From Synaphobranchus kaupii (Eukaryota > Chordata > Actinopteri > Anguilliformes > Synaphobranchidae), in NCBI GenBank assembly GCA_029718625.1, contig CM056391.1, forward strand, positions 7,169,465-7,233,464: a stretch of DNA of 64,000 nucleotides. Direction: 5' to 3'. The position numbers were made by a program, and so were the translations under genes. Below are positions 34,640-61,509 of the stretch, piece after piece (the stretch's first letter is position 1; each line of letters begins with the position of its first letter). Under the pieces are notes generated by a model. The model ran no database searches. It saw nothing but the letters and a program-made list of their open reading frames with translations, and was not told the origin of the DNA.

Positions 34640-35274
34640 TGCTTAGCTCTGGCGCCGAATTTGGCGTGGTAGAAGCAGAGGCCCGCTGTAGCTCCACGCT
34701 GGTCAGGAGGCATGGCCTTGTCCCTGGTCCCTGTGCGATAGGCTGGCGGTGGGACGCTGACGGTGGGAGCTAGCAGGTCTGGGGACGAGCGCTGAGTAGC
34801 CAGGAAGAACCGGTCCGCCTCTTCGGCAAGGGCGCGGGGCTCTGTGATGGTGGTGTTGGCCAGCGCTACCTGGACCCGGGCTGGCATGTTGCGCAGGAAT
34901 AGTTCCATAAACAGGAAACAGGGTTTCTCCTTACCCAGTAGGTTCAACATTTTCTCCATAAGCACAGACAGTTTACTATCCCCCAGGCCTTCGATAGCAA
35001 ACAACCGACGAGCTCTCTCGGCAGTAGACAGTTCAAAAGTCTTAAGCAGCAGAGCCTTGAGAGTCACATATTTATCTGCGTCAGGGGGGTCTGTGAGGAG
35101 GCCTACTAGTCTGGAGGCCACGGAACTTCCCAGTGCTGCTAGAACGTAGTAGTACCGTGTGTTATCATCGGTGATCTTCCGGATCTCAAACTGTGCCTCT
35201 ACCGTCGAGAACCATGCTGCAGCTGACGATTCCCAGAACTCCGGCAGTTTAAGCGCAATGGCATTCGTAGCCAT
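34582..35274 (-). CDS. Gypsy gag (capsid/nucleocapsid), 230 aa
   Basis: The polyprotein of the retrotransposon forms the particle that packages its RNA. The frame opens with ATG about 110 bases after the 5' LTR. It has a capsid-like N-terminal part (FWESSAAAWFSTVEAQFEI, LRNMPARVQVALAN). It ends with the zinc-knuckle-like motif CFYHAKFGARAKQCRSPC typical of metazoan Gypsy gag. The stop TAG at 34584-34582 lies in the loop of the frameshift hairpin. The frame is intact over its full length. Confidence 0.9.
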   Translation of the reverse strand: MATNAIALKLPEFWESSAAAWFSTVEAQFEIRKITDDNTRYYYVLAALGSSVASRLVGLLTDPPDADKYVTLKALLLKTFELSTAERARRLFAIEGLGDSKLSVLMEKMLNLLGKEKPCFLFMELFLRNMPARVQVALANTTITEPRALAEEADRFFLATQRSSPDLLAPTVSVPPPAYRTGTRDKAMPPDQRGATAGLCFYHAKFGARAKQCRSPCDFKPAGNGKASAQ

Positions 35275-35367
35275 AGTTAGCTTAGCATCAGCGCTGTTAG
35301 CTTCACGTTAGCGCGGCTAGCTTAGCGTAGGCGCGGTCTTCGTACACTTAACTTTAACAAATACCGA

Positions 35368-35381
35368 CGTCGAGGTCACCA
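35368..35381 (-). other. Gypsy primer-binding site candidate
   Basis: On the minus strand TGGTGACCTCGACG starts one base after the 5' LTR. TGG complements a tRNA CCA end. The tRNA is not identified. Confidence 0.6.
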
Positions 35382-35382
35382 G

Positions 35383-35580
35383 TGTAGTGCCAGAGGACGG
35401 AGGACAGAGGCAACTTCACGGATACTTCACTTTATTAGCTAAAAACAACACACACTAAAACCGACAGGTACAACTTGAATGTAGCAGCAACGACAATACT
35501 TCCTGTGCAACGCACTTATATATCCCCCTAACCCCACCCACAGTTCCGGAGTGAATTTGTTACCCCTAGTGTTCACCACA
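35383..35580 (-). repeat. Gypsy 5' LTR
   Basis: 198 bp, the upstream LTR in the direction of transcription. On the minus strand it contains TATATAAG (RC of 35517-35524), a plausible TATA box. Confidence 0.93.
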
Positions 35581-35810
35581 CAACCATTGCTTAATACACT
35601 CTTTTCCCTTTATTACACACTGTACCTCAACCAAAATAAAAATAAAAATGGCCCACATGATGGGTTTTCTGTTCAGTTACGTAATTTTTTTATCAAAACC
35701 TTGTGCAGCTGCTGCAGTTCCACTCCTCCAGGGTTTCTTCTAGGGCAGAATCTGGTACTGGGGTACAGTTTGGATGGTACCAGATTGCACATGAGGCGCA
35801 TTGAACCATA
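35581..35810. other. core sequence between Gypsy and LINE
   Basis: A/T-rich at the left. A GGTACAGTTTGGATGGTACC piece faintly recalls the satellite. No coding potential is recognised. This may be a remnant of the original core. Confidence 0.4.
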
Positions 35811-35926
35811 ACTTCGTTATTGTGTGCTTCTGCGTTTGGGTAGGATCTTCATTGTTCCACATCCCCAGGCTCGGGGCCGAGGGGCTATCCTTTTACCACC
35901 CCGAGCCCGGGGGGGGTTCACCCGGA

Positions 35927-37303
35927 CTATATTTCGGGGCACACCTCCAGTAGCCACGTCACCGTGTCATCATCCAGAACCGACAGACCATGCATCCCAT
36001 TGGGTGCCCGATAAATCGGGCAGTCCAGGATGACATGGTCTGCGGTTTGTTCCTCCGCGCCACACTCGCAGGCTGCGCAAGAAGCCAAGCCCCATCTGTG
36101 CATCGATGAGCGGAAGCGCCCAACGCCGGTCCGGAGGCGGTTAAGCCTCACCCATGCCAGTCTAGGCAGGTCCACCCCAATAGGGGGAAAACCGACGTCT
36201 GGGATGAAGTCACGGAGTCTAGAGGTGTTCTCCTCCCACTCCGTGCTCCAGATGTAATCCGCCCACCGTGCCGCACTGATGTTAAGATCACTGCATTGCT
36301 GCAGGAATTCCTGTGCGGCAGGCACAAATGGGTGTCTCGACTTAAGGCGCCGGGGAGGCTCAGCAATTACAGCGAGCCTTTCGTGGAGCAGATGGTTTGG
36401 CTCCACGGCCCGGCACGCGAGACGTGCTGTGGCTCCCGCACGGCGAAGGATGCCTGCAAGAATGGAAAGATTGTCCACGGGAGTGGGACGCAGGCATCCT
36501 GTCACGATGCGCAAGGCTTCGTTAATGGGCGTATCGATGAGGCGGGTGTGGGCACTGCGACACCATACCGGTGCGCAGTACTCACTAGTCGAGTAAACAA
36601 GGGCCAGGGCTGCCGTACGCAATGTTCTTGCGTCGGCGCCCCAGCCTGACCCGACAAGTCGCCTCATCAATGCCACACGAGATGTTAACTTCTTGCGCAG
36701 TGACTCAAGGTGTCGGCGAAACGTGAGCGACCTGTCCAATGTCACGCCGAGGTAAATTGGCTCAGCGCAGCATGGCAGGGGTGTTCCGCCAATATATATT
36801 CGGAGCTCACGTTTAGCCTCCCTGTTGTTAAGATGGAAGGCCGCCGACACCGTCTTTGCCTCGCTGAGCTTCAACCTCCATTTCCGGAGGTATGCCACTA
36901 GTGTCTGCATGTCCTGGCTCAAAGTCCCCTCCAATGACTGCCAGTCTCCAGCGGAGTACACCAACGCGAGGTCATCCGCATAGGCATACTTCCGCGAGAC
37001 TGTATCAGGCAAGTCATAGGTGTAGATATTATAGAGGAGGGGGGCCAGGACAGATCCCTGGGGGACGCCGTTCTTGAGGCGTCGTAACCTGCTTTGCTGT
37101 CCGCTACCGGTGGTGAGGTTAAAGCTGCGATTTCGGACAAGCTCCAGGATCATACTGACCATGTGCCTGTCCGGCAGCAAGCGGAGCAGCTTGCAGGTGA
37201 GGCCGCGGTGCCATACGGTATCATAGGCAGCCGTCAGATCGACAAAAACGGCTCCGGCCTTCTTCTTGAACGAAAAGCTGTCCTCGATGTCTTGAGTCAT
37301 CAA
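35927..37303 (-). pseudogene. LINE ORF2 reverse transcriptase, C-terminal two thirds
   Basis: The frame starts in the middle of RT. Upstream of the Met, the same frame reads GRSTVDQVTL. Catalytic blocks FVDLTAAYDTVWHRGL, GVPQGSVLAPLLYNIY and YADD (residues 108-111 of this frame) are intact. Thumb and C-terminal domains follow, with CECGAEEQTADHVILDC near the end. The finger motifs that should precede it are absent, so the copy cannot encode an active enzyme. Confidence 0.9.
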
Positions 37304-37314
37304 AGTGACTTGGT

Positions 37315-38477
37315 CTACGGTCGATCTCCCTCGTATACCCCATTTTTCACAAATTGTGATGCGATTTTATTTGCAGAAATGGGGCAGTGACGAGGGGAGT
37401 GTCTTGACCTGCCAGTGAGGTTGTTCAGGATACTCCATGCCTTGCGGCTGGAGTGCGAGAAGTCGATGGAATTGACAGCCTCCTCCCAGCGCTCTTGTCT
37501 CCTCCGGCCGAGTCTTGACAACAGGGCTGTAGCAGCCCTGTTTGACTCGGTTCCGGCAGGAGCTCGAAGGAAAACGTGGTAGAGGTTCTCGCACTCCGCA
37601 TCCCAGCACGGTTTGTAGCTATTGCGACGTCCGCGTGGGATGGATTTCTTGGCCGCTTTCACTAACATGCCGCAGAAGTCCCGGTATGCCTCATCCACGT
37701 TGTTGGTATTAGGCGATGGGAGACGCCACGTGGATTTGTTAGTGAGGAGGCGGAAGCGTTTCCAATTGGCCTTACGGAAATTCCATCGCTTCACCGGCTC
37801 ACTCGGGATAGAGTCCACGAGTTTAGGCACGGTTATCAGCGATGGTCGATGTTGGGACCGCAGGAACTTTCCGAGCACACGTCTGTCCGGGAGCCGGTTG
37901 TCTGCACCGACACTCGCAAATGCCACGTCAGGATTCGTCCCAGTGTTCCAGCGACCGGAGAGAAAACTGGCTGCACCCTTTGGATCGTATAACAGGGCCA
38001 GGCAGTTGTTAGCTGCCCAAGCAGCCAGGTTCTCTCCGTTGAGTGTGTTGGTATTATACCCCCAGTCTTCATGCTGACAGTTAAAGTCGCCAGCATAGAG
38101 ACAGGGGTGGGGGAACACCGGGACAGACACCGGCGTGAATCGCGAGGGGGGAGGCTTGTAGACGTTTACGATTTTAAAACCGGCAACGTCCACGCACAAC
38201 CACTCAATCTCCGAGTCAGCCGGAGATTGGTCGGCGAGAGTCCAGCTCAGCCTTTCATGGACAAACGTGGCAAGGCCGTGTTTCCTGCTTAGGATAGACC
38301 CAGCTAGTGTGAAATTTGGTAATACTAGCTTGTCTGCTGAAACGCAATGGGTCTCCTGGAGGAGGATGACGAGGGCCTTGGTGGTATAGGCCAGCTGCTC
38401 GATGACGCTGATCTTGTTGGAGGTGAGTCCTTCGGTGTTCAGCTGCAGTATTCTGGGTTGGAGGCCAGCGGAGTAAG
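37315..38477 (-). pseudogene. LINE ORF2 endonuclease part
   Basis: APE-type endonuclease blocks are visible: LQLNTEGL at the start, ILLQETHC with the metal-binding Glu, YAGDFNCQHEDWG in the middle and NTGTNPDVAFASVG near the C-terminal side. The linker that normally leads into RT follows. The frame stops at 37315, just after the deletion point. The open frame runs into the satellite at its 5' side, so the true start is missing or outside the copy. Confidence 0.87.
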
Positions 38478-41400
38478 CATAGCGGGTTTCCCCCTTCAAA
38501 TCGCAAACTGTACCAACTTTGATGCTTAATTATTAAAAATTCCCACAACAACTTTTTCTGTGATTCACTGTGGATAGACTATAGCACATCTAGTATATGG
38601 TAATAGTGTTTTTCTGAACAAACTTTTTGATTTGATCAAGTTATAGGGCCTCCAATATGGTACCCATAGCGGTTTTCCCTTCACATAGCAAACTGTACCA
38701 ACTTTGATTCTTAATTATTAAAAATCCCCACAACAACTTTTTCTGTAATTCACTGTGCATAGACTATAGCACATCTAGTATATGGTAATAGTGTTTTTCT
38801 GAACAAACTTTTTGATTTGATCACGTTATAGGGCCTCCAATATGGTACCCATAGCGGTTTTCCCTTCAAATCGCAAACTGTACCAACTTTGATGCTTAAT
38901 TATTAAAAATTCCCACAACAACATTTTCTGTAATTCACTGTACATAGACTATAGCCCATCTAGTATGTGGTAATACTGTTTCTTTGAACAAACTTTTTGA
39001 TTTGATCAAGTTATAGGGCCTCCAATATGGTAGCCATAGCGGTTTCCCCCCTTCAAATCGCAAACTGTACCAACTTTGATGCTTAATTATTAAAAAGTCC
39101 CACAACAACTTTTTCTGTAATTCACTGAACATAGACTATAGCCCATCTAGTATGTGGTAATAGTGTTTTTCTGAACAAACTTTTTGATTTGATCAAGTTA
39201 TAGGGCCTCCAATATGGTAGCCATAGCGGTTTCCCCCCTTCAAATCGCAAACTGTACCAACTTTGATGCTTAATTATTAAAAATTCCCACAACAACTTTT
39301 TCTGTAATTCACTGTACATAGACTATAGCCCATCTAGTATATGGTAATAGTGTTTTTCTGAACAAACTTTTTGATTTGATCAAGTTATAGGGCCTCCAAT
39401 ATGGTACCCATAGCGGTTTTCCCTTCAAATCGCAAACTGTACCAACTTTGATGCTTAATTATAAAAAATTCCCACAACAACTTTTTCTGTAATTCACTGT
39501 ACATAGACTATAGCCCATCTAGTATGTGGTAATAGTGTTTCTCTGAACAAACGTTTTGATTTGATCAAGTTATAGGGCCTCCAATATGGTAGCCATAGCG
39601 GTTTTCCCCCTTAAAATCGCAAACTGTACCAACTTTGATGCTTAATTATTAAAAATTCCCACAACAACTTTTTCTGTAATTCACTGTACACAGACTATAG
39701 CACATCTACTATATATTAATAGTGTTTTTCTGAACAAACTTTTTGATTTGATCAAGTTATAGGGCCTCCAATATGGTAGCCATAGCGGTTTTCCCCCTTA
39801 AAATCGAAAACTGTACCAACTTTGATGCTTAATTATTAAAAATTCCCACAACAACTTTTTCTGTAATTCACTGTACATAGACTATAGCCCATCTAGTATG
39901 TGGTAATAGTGTTTTTTTGAACAACCTTTTTGATTTGATCAAGTTATAGGGCCTCCAATATGGTACCCATAGCGGTTTTCCCTTCACATAGCAAACTGTA
40001 CCAACTTTGATTCTTAATTATTAAAAATCCCCACAACAACTTTTTCTGTAATTCACTGTACATAGACTATAGCCCATCTAGTATATGGTAATAGTGTTTT
40101 TCTGAACAAACTTTTTGATTTGATCAAGTTATAGGGCCTCCAATATGGTACCCATAGCGGTTTTCCCTTCAAATCGCAAACTGTACCAACTTTGATGCTT
40201 AATTATTAAAAATTCCCACAACAACTTTTTCTGTAATTCACTGTACATAGACTATAGCCCATCTAGTATGTGGTAATAGTGTTTTTCTGAACAAACTTTT
40301 TGATTTGATCAAGTTATAGGGCCTCCAATATGGTACCCATAGCGGTTTTCCCTTCAAATCGCAAACTGTACCAACTTTGATGCTTAATTATTAAAAATTC
40401 CCACAACAACTTTTTCTGTAATTCACTGTACATAGACTATAGCCCATCTAGTATATGGTAATAGTGTTTTTCTGAACAAACTTTTTGATTTGATCAAGTT
40501 ATAGGGCCTCCAATATGGTACCCATAGCGGTTTTCCCTTCAAATCGCAAACTGTACCAAGTTTGATGCTTAATTATTAAAAATTCCCACAACAACTTTTT
40601 CTGTAATTCACTGTACATAGACTATCGCCCATCTAGTATGTGCTAATACTGTTTCTTTGAACAAACTTTTTGATTTGATCAAGTTATAGGGCCTCCAATA
40701 TGGTAGCCATAGCGGTTTCCCCCCTTCAAATCGCAAATTGTACCAAATTTGATGCTTAATTATTAAAAATTCCCACAACAACTTTTTCTGTAATTCACTG
40801 TACATAGACTATAGCCCATCTAGTATGTGGTAATAGTGTTTCTCTGAACAAACTTTTTGATTTGATCAAGTTATAGGGCCTCCAATATGGTAGCCATAGC
40901 GGTTTCCCCCCTTCAAATCGCAAACTGTACCAACTTTGATGCTTAATTATTAAAAAGTCCCACAACAACTTTTTCTGTAATTCACTGAACATAGACTATA
41001 GCCCATCTAGTATGTGGTAATAGTGTTTTTCTGAACAAACTTTTTGATTTGATCAAGTTATAGGGCCTCCAATATGGTAGCCATAGCGGTTTCCCCCCTT
41101 CAAATCGCAAACTGTACCAACTTTGATGCTTAATTATTAAAAATTCCCACAACAACTTTTTCTGTAATTCACTGTACATAGACTATAGCCCATCTAGTAT
41201 ATGGTAATAGCGTTTTTCTGAACAAACTTTTTGATTTGATCAAGTTATAGGGCCTCCAATATGGTACCCATAGCGGTTTTCCCTTCAAATCGCAAACTGT
41301 ACCAACTTTGATGCTTAATTATTAAAAATTCCCACAACAACTTTTTCTGTAATTCACTGTACACAGACTATAGCACATCTACTATATATTAATAGTGTTT

Positions 41401-43790
41401 TTCTGAACAAACTTTTTGATTTGATCAAGTTATAGGGCCTCCAATATGGTAGCCATAGCGGTTTTCCCCCTTAAAATCGAAAACTGTACCAACTTTGATG
41501 CTTAATTATTAAAAATTCCCACAACAACTTTTTCTGTAATTCACTGTACATAGACTATAGCCCATCTAGTATGTGGTAATAGTGTTTTTTTGAACAACCT
41601 TTTTGATTTGATCAAGTTATAGGGCCTCCAATATGGTACCCATAGCGGTTTTCCCTTCACATAGCAAACTGTACCAACTTTGATTCTTAATTATTAAAAA
41701 TCCCCACAACAACTTTTTCTGTAATTCACTGTACATAGACTATAGCCCATCTAGTATATGGTAATAGTGTTTTTCTGAACAAACTTTTTGATTTGATCAA
41801 GTTATAGGGCCTCCAATATGGTACCCATAGCGGTTTTCCCTTCAAATCGCAAACTGTACCAACTTTGATGCTTAATTATTAAAAATTCCCACAACAACTT
41901 TTTCTGTAATTCACTGTACATAGACTATAGCCCATCTAGTATATGGTAATAGTGTTTTTCTGAACAAACTTTTTGATTTGATCAAGTTATAGGGCCTCCA
42001 ATATGGTACCCATAGCGGTTTTCCCTTCAAATCGCAAACTGTACCAAGTTTGATGCTTAATTATTAAAAATTCCCACAACAACTTTTTCTGTAATTCACT
42101 GTACATAGACTATCGCCCATCTAGTATGTGCTAATACTGTTTCTTTGAACAAACTTTTTGATTTGATCAAGTTATAGGGCCTCCAATATGGTAGCCATAG
42201 CGGTTTCCCCCCTTCAAATCGCAAATTGTACCAAATTTGATGCTTAATTATTAAAAATTCCCACAACAACTTTTTCTGTAATTCACTGTACATAGACTAT
42301 AGCCCATCTAGTATGTGGTAATAGTGTTTCTCTGAACAAACTTTTTGATTTGATCAAGTTATAGGGCCTCCAATATGGTAGCCATAGCGGTTTCCCCCCT
42401 TCAAATCGCAAACTGTACCAACTTTGATGCTTAATTATTAAAAAGTCCCACAACAACTTTTTCTGTAATTCACTGAACATAGACTATAGCCCATCTAGTA
42501 TGTGGTAATAGTGTTTTTCTGAACAAACTTTTTGATTTGATCAAGTTATAGGGCCTCCAATATGGTAGCCATAGCGGTTTCCCCCCTTCAAATCGCAAAC
42601 TGTACCAACTTTGATGCTTAATTATTAAAAATTCCCACAACAACTTTTTCTGTAATTCACTGTACATAGACTATAGCCCATCTAGTATATGGTAATAGCG
42701 TTTTTCTGAACAAACTTTTTGATTTGATCAAGTTATAGGGCCTCCAATATGGTACCCATAGCGGTTTTCCCTTCAAATCGCAAACTGTACCAACTTTGAT
42801 GCTTAATTATTAAAAATTCCCACAACAACTTTTTCTGTAATTCACTGTACATAGACTATAGCCCATCTAGTATGTGGTAATAGTGTTTCTCTGAACAAAC
42901 TTTTTGATTTGATCAAGTTATAGGGCCTCCAATATGGTAGCCATAGCGGTTTTCCCCCTTAAAATCGCAAACTGTACCAACTTTGATGCTTAATTATTAA
43001 AAATTCCCACAACAACTTTTTCTGTAATTCACTGTACATAGACTATAGCACATCTACTATATACTAATAGTGTTTTTCTGAACAAACCTTTTGATTTGAT
43101 CAAGTTATAGGGCCTCCAATATGGTACCCATAGCGGTTTTCCCTTAAAATCGAAAACTGTACCAACTTTGATGCTTAATTATTAAAAATTCCCACAACAA
43201 CTTTTTCTGTAATTCACTGTACATAGACTATAGCCCATGTAGTATGTGGTAATAGTGTTTCTTTGAACAAACTTTTTGATTTGATCAAGTTATAGGGCCT
43301 CCAATATGGTAGCCATAGCGGTTTTCCCCCTTAAAATCGCAAACTGTACCAACTTTGATGCTTAATTATTAAAAATTCCCACAACAACTTTTTCTGTAAT
43401 TCACTGTACATAGACTATAGCCCATCTAGTATGTGGTAATAGTGTTTCTTTGAACAAACTTTTTGATTTGATCAAGTTATAGGGCCTCCAATATGGTAGT
43501 CATAGCGGTTTCCCCCCTTCAAATCGCAAACTGTACCAACTTTGATGCTTAATTATAAAAAATTCCCACAACAACTTTTTTTGTAATTCACTGTACATAG
43601 ACTATAGCACATCTACTATATATTAATAGTGTTTTTTTGAACAAACTTTTTGATTTGATCAAGTTATTGCGCTTCCAATATGGTACCCATAGCGGATTTC
43701 CCACTTCAAATAGCAAATGTACCAACTTTGATGCTTAATTATTAAAAATCCCCACAACTTTTTCTGTGATTCACTGTGGATAGACTATAT
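38478..43790 (-). repeat. ~186 bp satellite array, right arm (inverted), about 28 copies
   Basis: The same satellite as the left arm on the opposite strand. Arm-specific variants dominate here: GAATTACAG instead of GAATCACAG, GGGAATTTTT instead of GGGGATTTTT, and often CTATGGCTACC instead of CTATGGGTACC. A block of 8 units recurs (variant units at 40608, 40795 and 40982 return at 42096, 42283 and 42470). Confidence 0.97.
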
Positions 43791-44210
43791 GATTGATGCT
43801 TAATTATTAAAAATCCCTACTGTAAAATCTACTGATATGCACTAGACATACACTAGATTTATGTTTTGATTTGTACAAATCCTTTGATTTGTTGAAGTTA
43901 AATGATTTCAAATATTAGTTTTCATATGTAACCTGCAATTCAATACCAACCCTGTCGCTCATGTATTACAAAACATCGTAGTATATTCAGTTTCCTTGAA
44001 ATGGTCATTGAAAGCATATTTGAAAAATATGAAGAAAAAAAGGCAAAAAATTATTTGTTGTAGCCTACAATCCTCGCTGCTTCTCTCTGAGCAATTTCTC
44101 GCAGCACGTGACGGCGTTACCGACGTAATCTCTTGTATATTTGCGCACATAAATTTTAAGCCGTGATAGATTGACCGTCATTTTCCGAACCCGTGATAGC
44201 TTGACCGCAG
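43791..44210 (-). repeat. right terminal inverted repeat, unique part
   Basis: Reverse-complement partner of 24256-24660. It is diverged by substitutions and indels, so the two ends have not been homogenised recently. Confidence 0.88.
44161..44207 (-). promoter_or_regulatory. duplicated 17 bp terminal motif, possible transposase site (right)
   Basis: On the minus strand the motif occurs at 44207-44191 exactly and at 44177-44161 with one substitution, again with 30 base spacing. Confidence 0.55.
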
Positions 44211-44213
44211 TTA
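44211..44213. repeat. putative 3 bp target-site duplication (TTA), right
   Basis: Partner of the TTA at 24253-24255. Confidence 0.5.
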
Positions 44214-44747
44214 ATGTTTGGAGGGTGTGGATTAGCTTGTTGCGCTCGTCGCTCTCACCTGTATGTCTATATCCGACCGTGGCGCAAAGGAACAGCAGAC
44301 ACCTTATCGTATGACGGACCTCGGGTTCTAGACACATACGGGCAAATCTTTTATAGCACACAAAAATTATATAGCAGCCCTCTGACACCCCTGACACCCT
44401 TCCATTTGAAAACAGACCGTGGTCGATGTTAGTCAGTCTGAATGCTCGCTATTTAGCAGCTGTGCCTCATGCGTTCTGTCTCAAGTCTCGACAGACGTGC
44501 GCTCTCGCGCTCGCGTTCGCCCCTCAAGCTCCAGTGTTTCTCTTTTTCGCCTGTGGTTGCTAAGGGTAACCGAAAGCACACGGACACGCAGAAGGCCAGC
44601 AAGGAGATTAGCTCATGAATTATCGGCGCTGGTTTCGTACAACATAAAACGCTACATAATTTCCAGTCGTTTAAATTGTACTTGTTAATCATGCATGGTG
44701 CGCAGATATAATAATCTAGTCACCGAGTTCGCTAACAAGAGTGGGAA
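44214..44747 (+). promoter_or_regulatory. spag17 promoter and 5' UTR region
   Basis: A CpG-richer stretch between the giant element and the spag17 start codon. No TATA box is clear. An X-box lies at 44556-44570. The transcription start cannot be fixed from sequence. Confidence 0.6.
44556..44570 (+). promoter_or_regulatory. RFX X-box in the spag17 promoter
   Basis: GTTGCTAAGGGTAAC is an inverted pair of RFX half-sites (GTTGCT and GGTAAC) with a 3-base spacer, 178 bases before the ATG. RFX factors are established regulators of ciliary genes, and spag17 encodes a motile-cilium protein. Confidence 0.7.
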
Positions 44748-61479
<16,732 letters not shown>

Positions 61480-61509
61480 GTAAAGATACTCCACACTCAA
61501 ACAATACAG

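Larger units (their letters stand above)
31199..35580 (-). mobile_element. complete Gypsy-type LTR retrotransposon, 4.4 kb
   Basis: Two 198 bp LTRs (31199-31396 and 35383-35580) start TG, end CA and are nearly identical, so the insertion is fairly recent. CAAC stands at both outer edges (31195-31198 and 35581-35584), a likely 4 bp target duplication. In the minus direction the order is 5' LTR, primer-binding site, gag, protease, RT, RNase H, integrase, purine tract and 3' LTR. Integrase after RNase H and the absence of an env frame mark a Gypsy/Metaviridae element. Gag and pol are joined by a -1 frameshift signal; a second frame break lies before integrase. Confidence 0.93.
35811..38477 (-). 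mobile_element. EN-RT LINE (Jockey/I-like), internally deleted
   Basis: On the minus strand an endonuclease frame is followed by a reverse-transcriptase frame and a G/C-rich 3' UTR. The left border is approximate. The right border is sharp: at 38478 the sequence switches inside a satellite unit. The style of the RT and of its C-terminal Cys/His block resembles Jockey/I-superfamily elements. The exact clade is not settled. Confidence 0.85.
24256..44210. mobile_element. giant foldback-like element, about 20 kb, with satellite-bearing inverted arms
   Basis: The outermost ~400 bases at the left (24256-24660) reappear as a diverged reverse complement at the right (43791-44210). Inside these, a ~186 bp satellite forms a forward array (24661-30900) and an inverted array (38478-43790). 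TTA stands at both outer borders (24253-24255 and 44211-44213). The core holds a Gypsy element, a deleted LINE and diverged satellite relics. Long inverted repeats built of tandem units are the hallmark of foldback elements (Drosophila FB, Galileo). A TTA target would also suit PIF/Harbinger elements. No transposase is visible, so the copy is non-autonomous or its gene was displaced. A chance meeting of two inverted satellite arrays is less likely, because the non-satellite tips match too. Confidence 0.8.

Noticed and set aside
31199..35580. Endogenous retrovirus
   Set aside because: No env frame fits between integrase and the 3' LTR; length, gag knuckle and integrase are those of a Gypsy retrotransposon.
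24661..43790. CRISPR-like regular arrays
   Set aside because: No alternation of short repeats and unique spacers; the whole unit is repeated, and the genome is eukaryotic.
24256..44210. Maverick/Polinton or herpesvirus-derived giant element
   Set aside because: No DNA polymerase, packaging or capsid genes; the only integrase belongs to the Gypsy element with its own LTRs.
44653..44692. Second promoter or start codon upstream of the chosen spag17 ATG
   Set aside because: No frame there fits the family; the ATG at 44748 gives the expected N-terminus.
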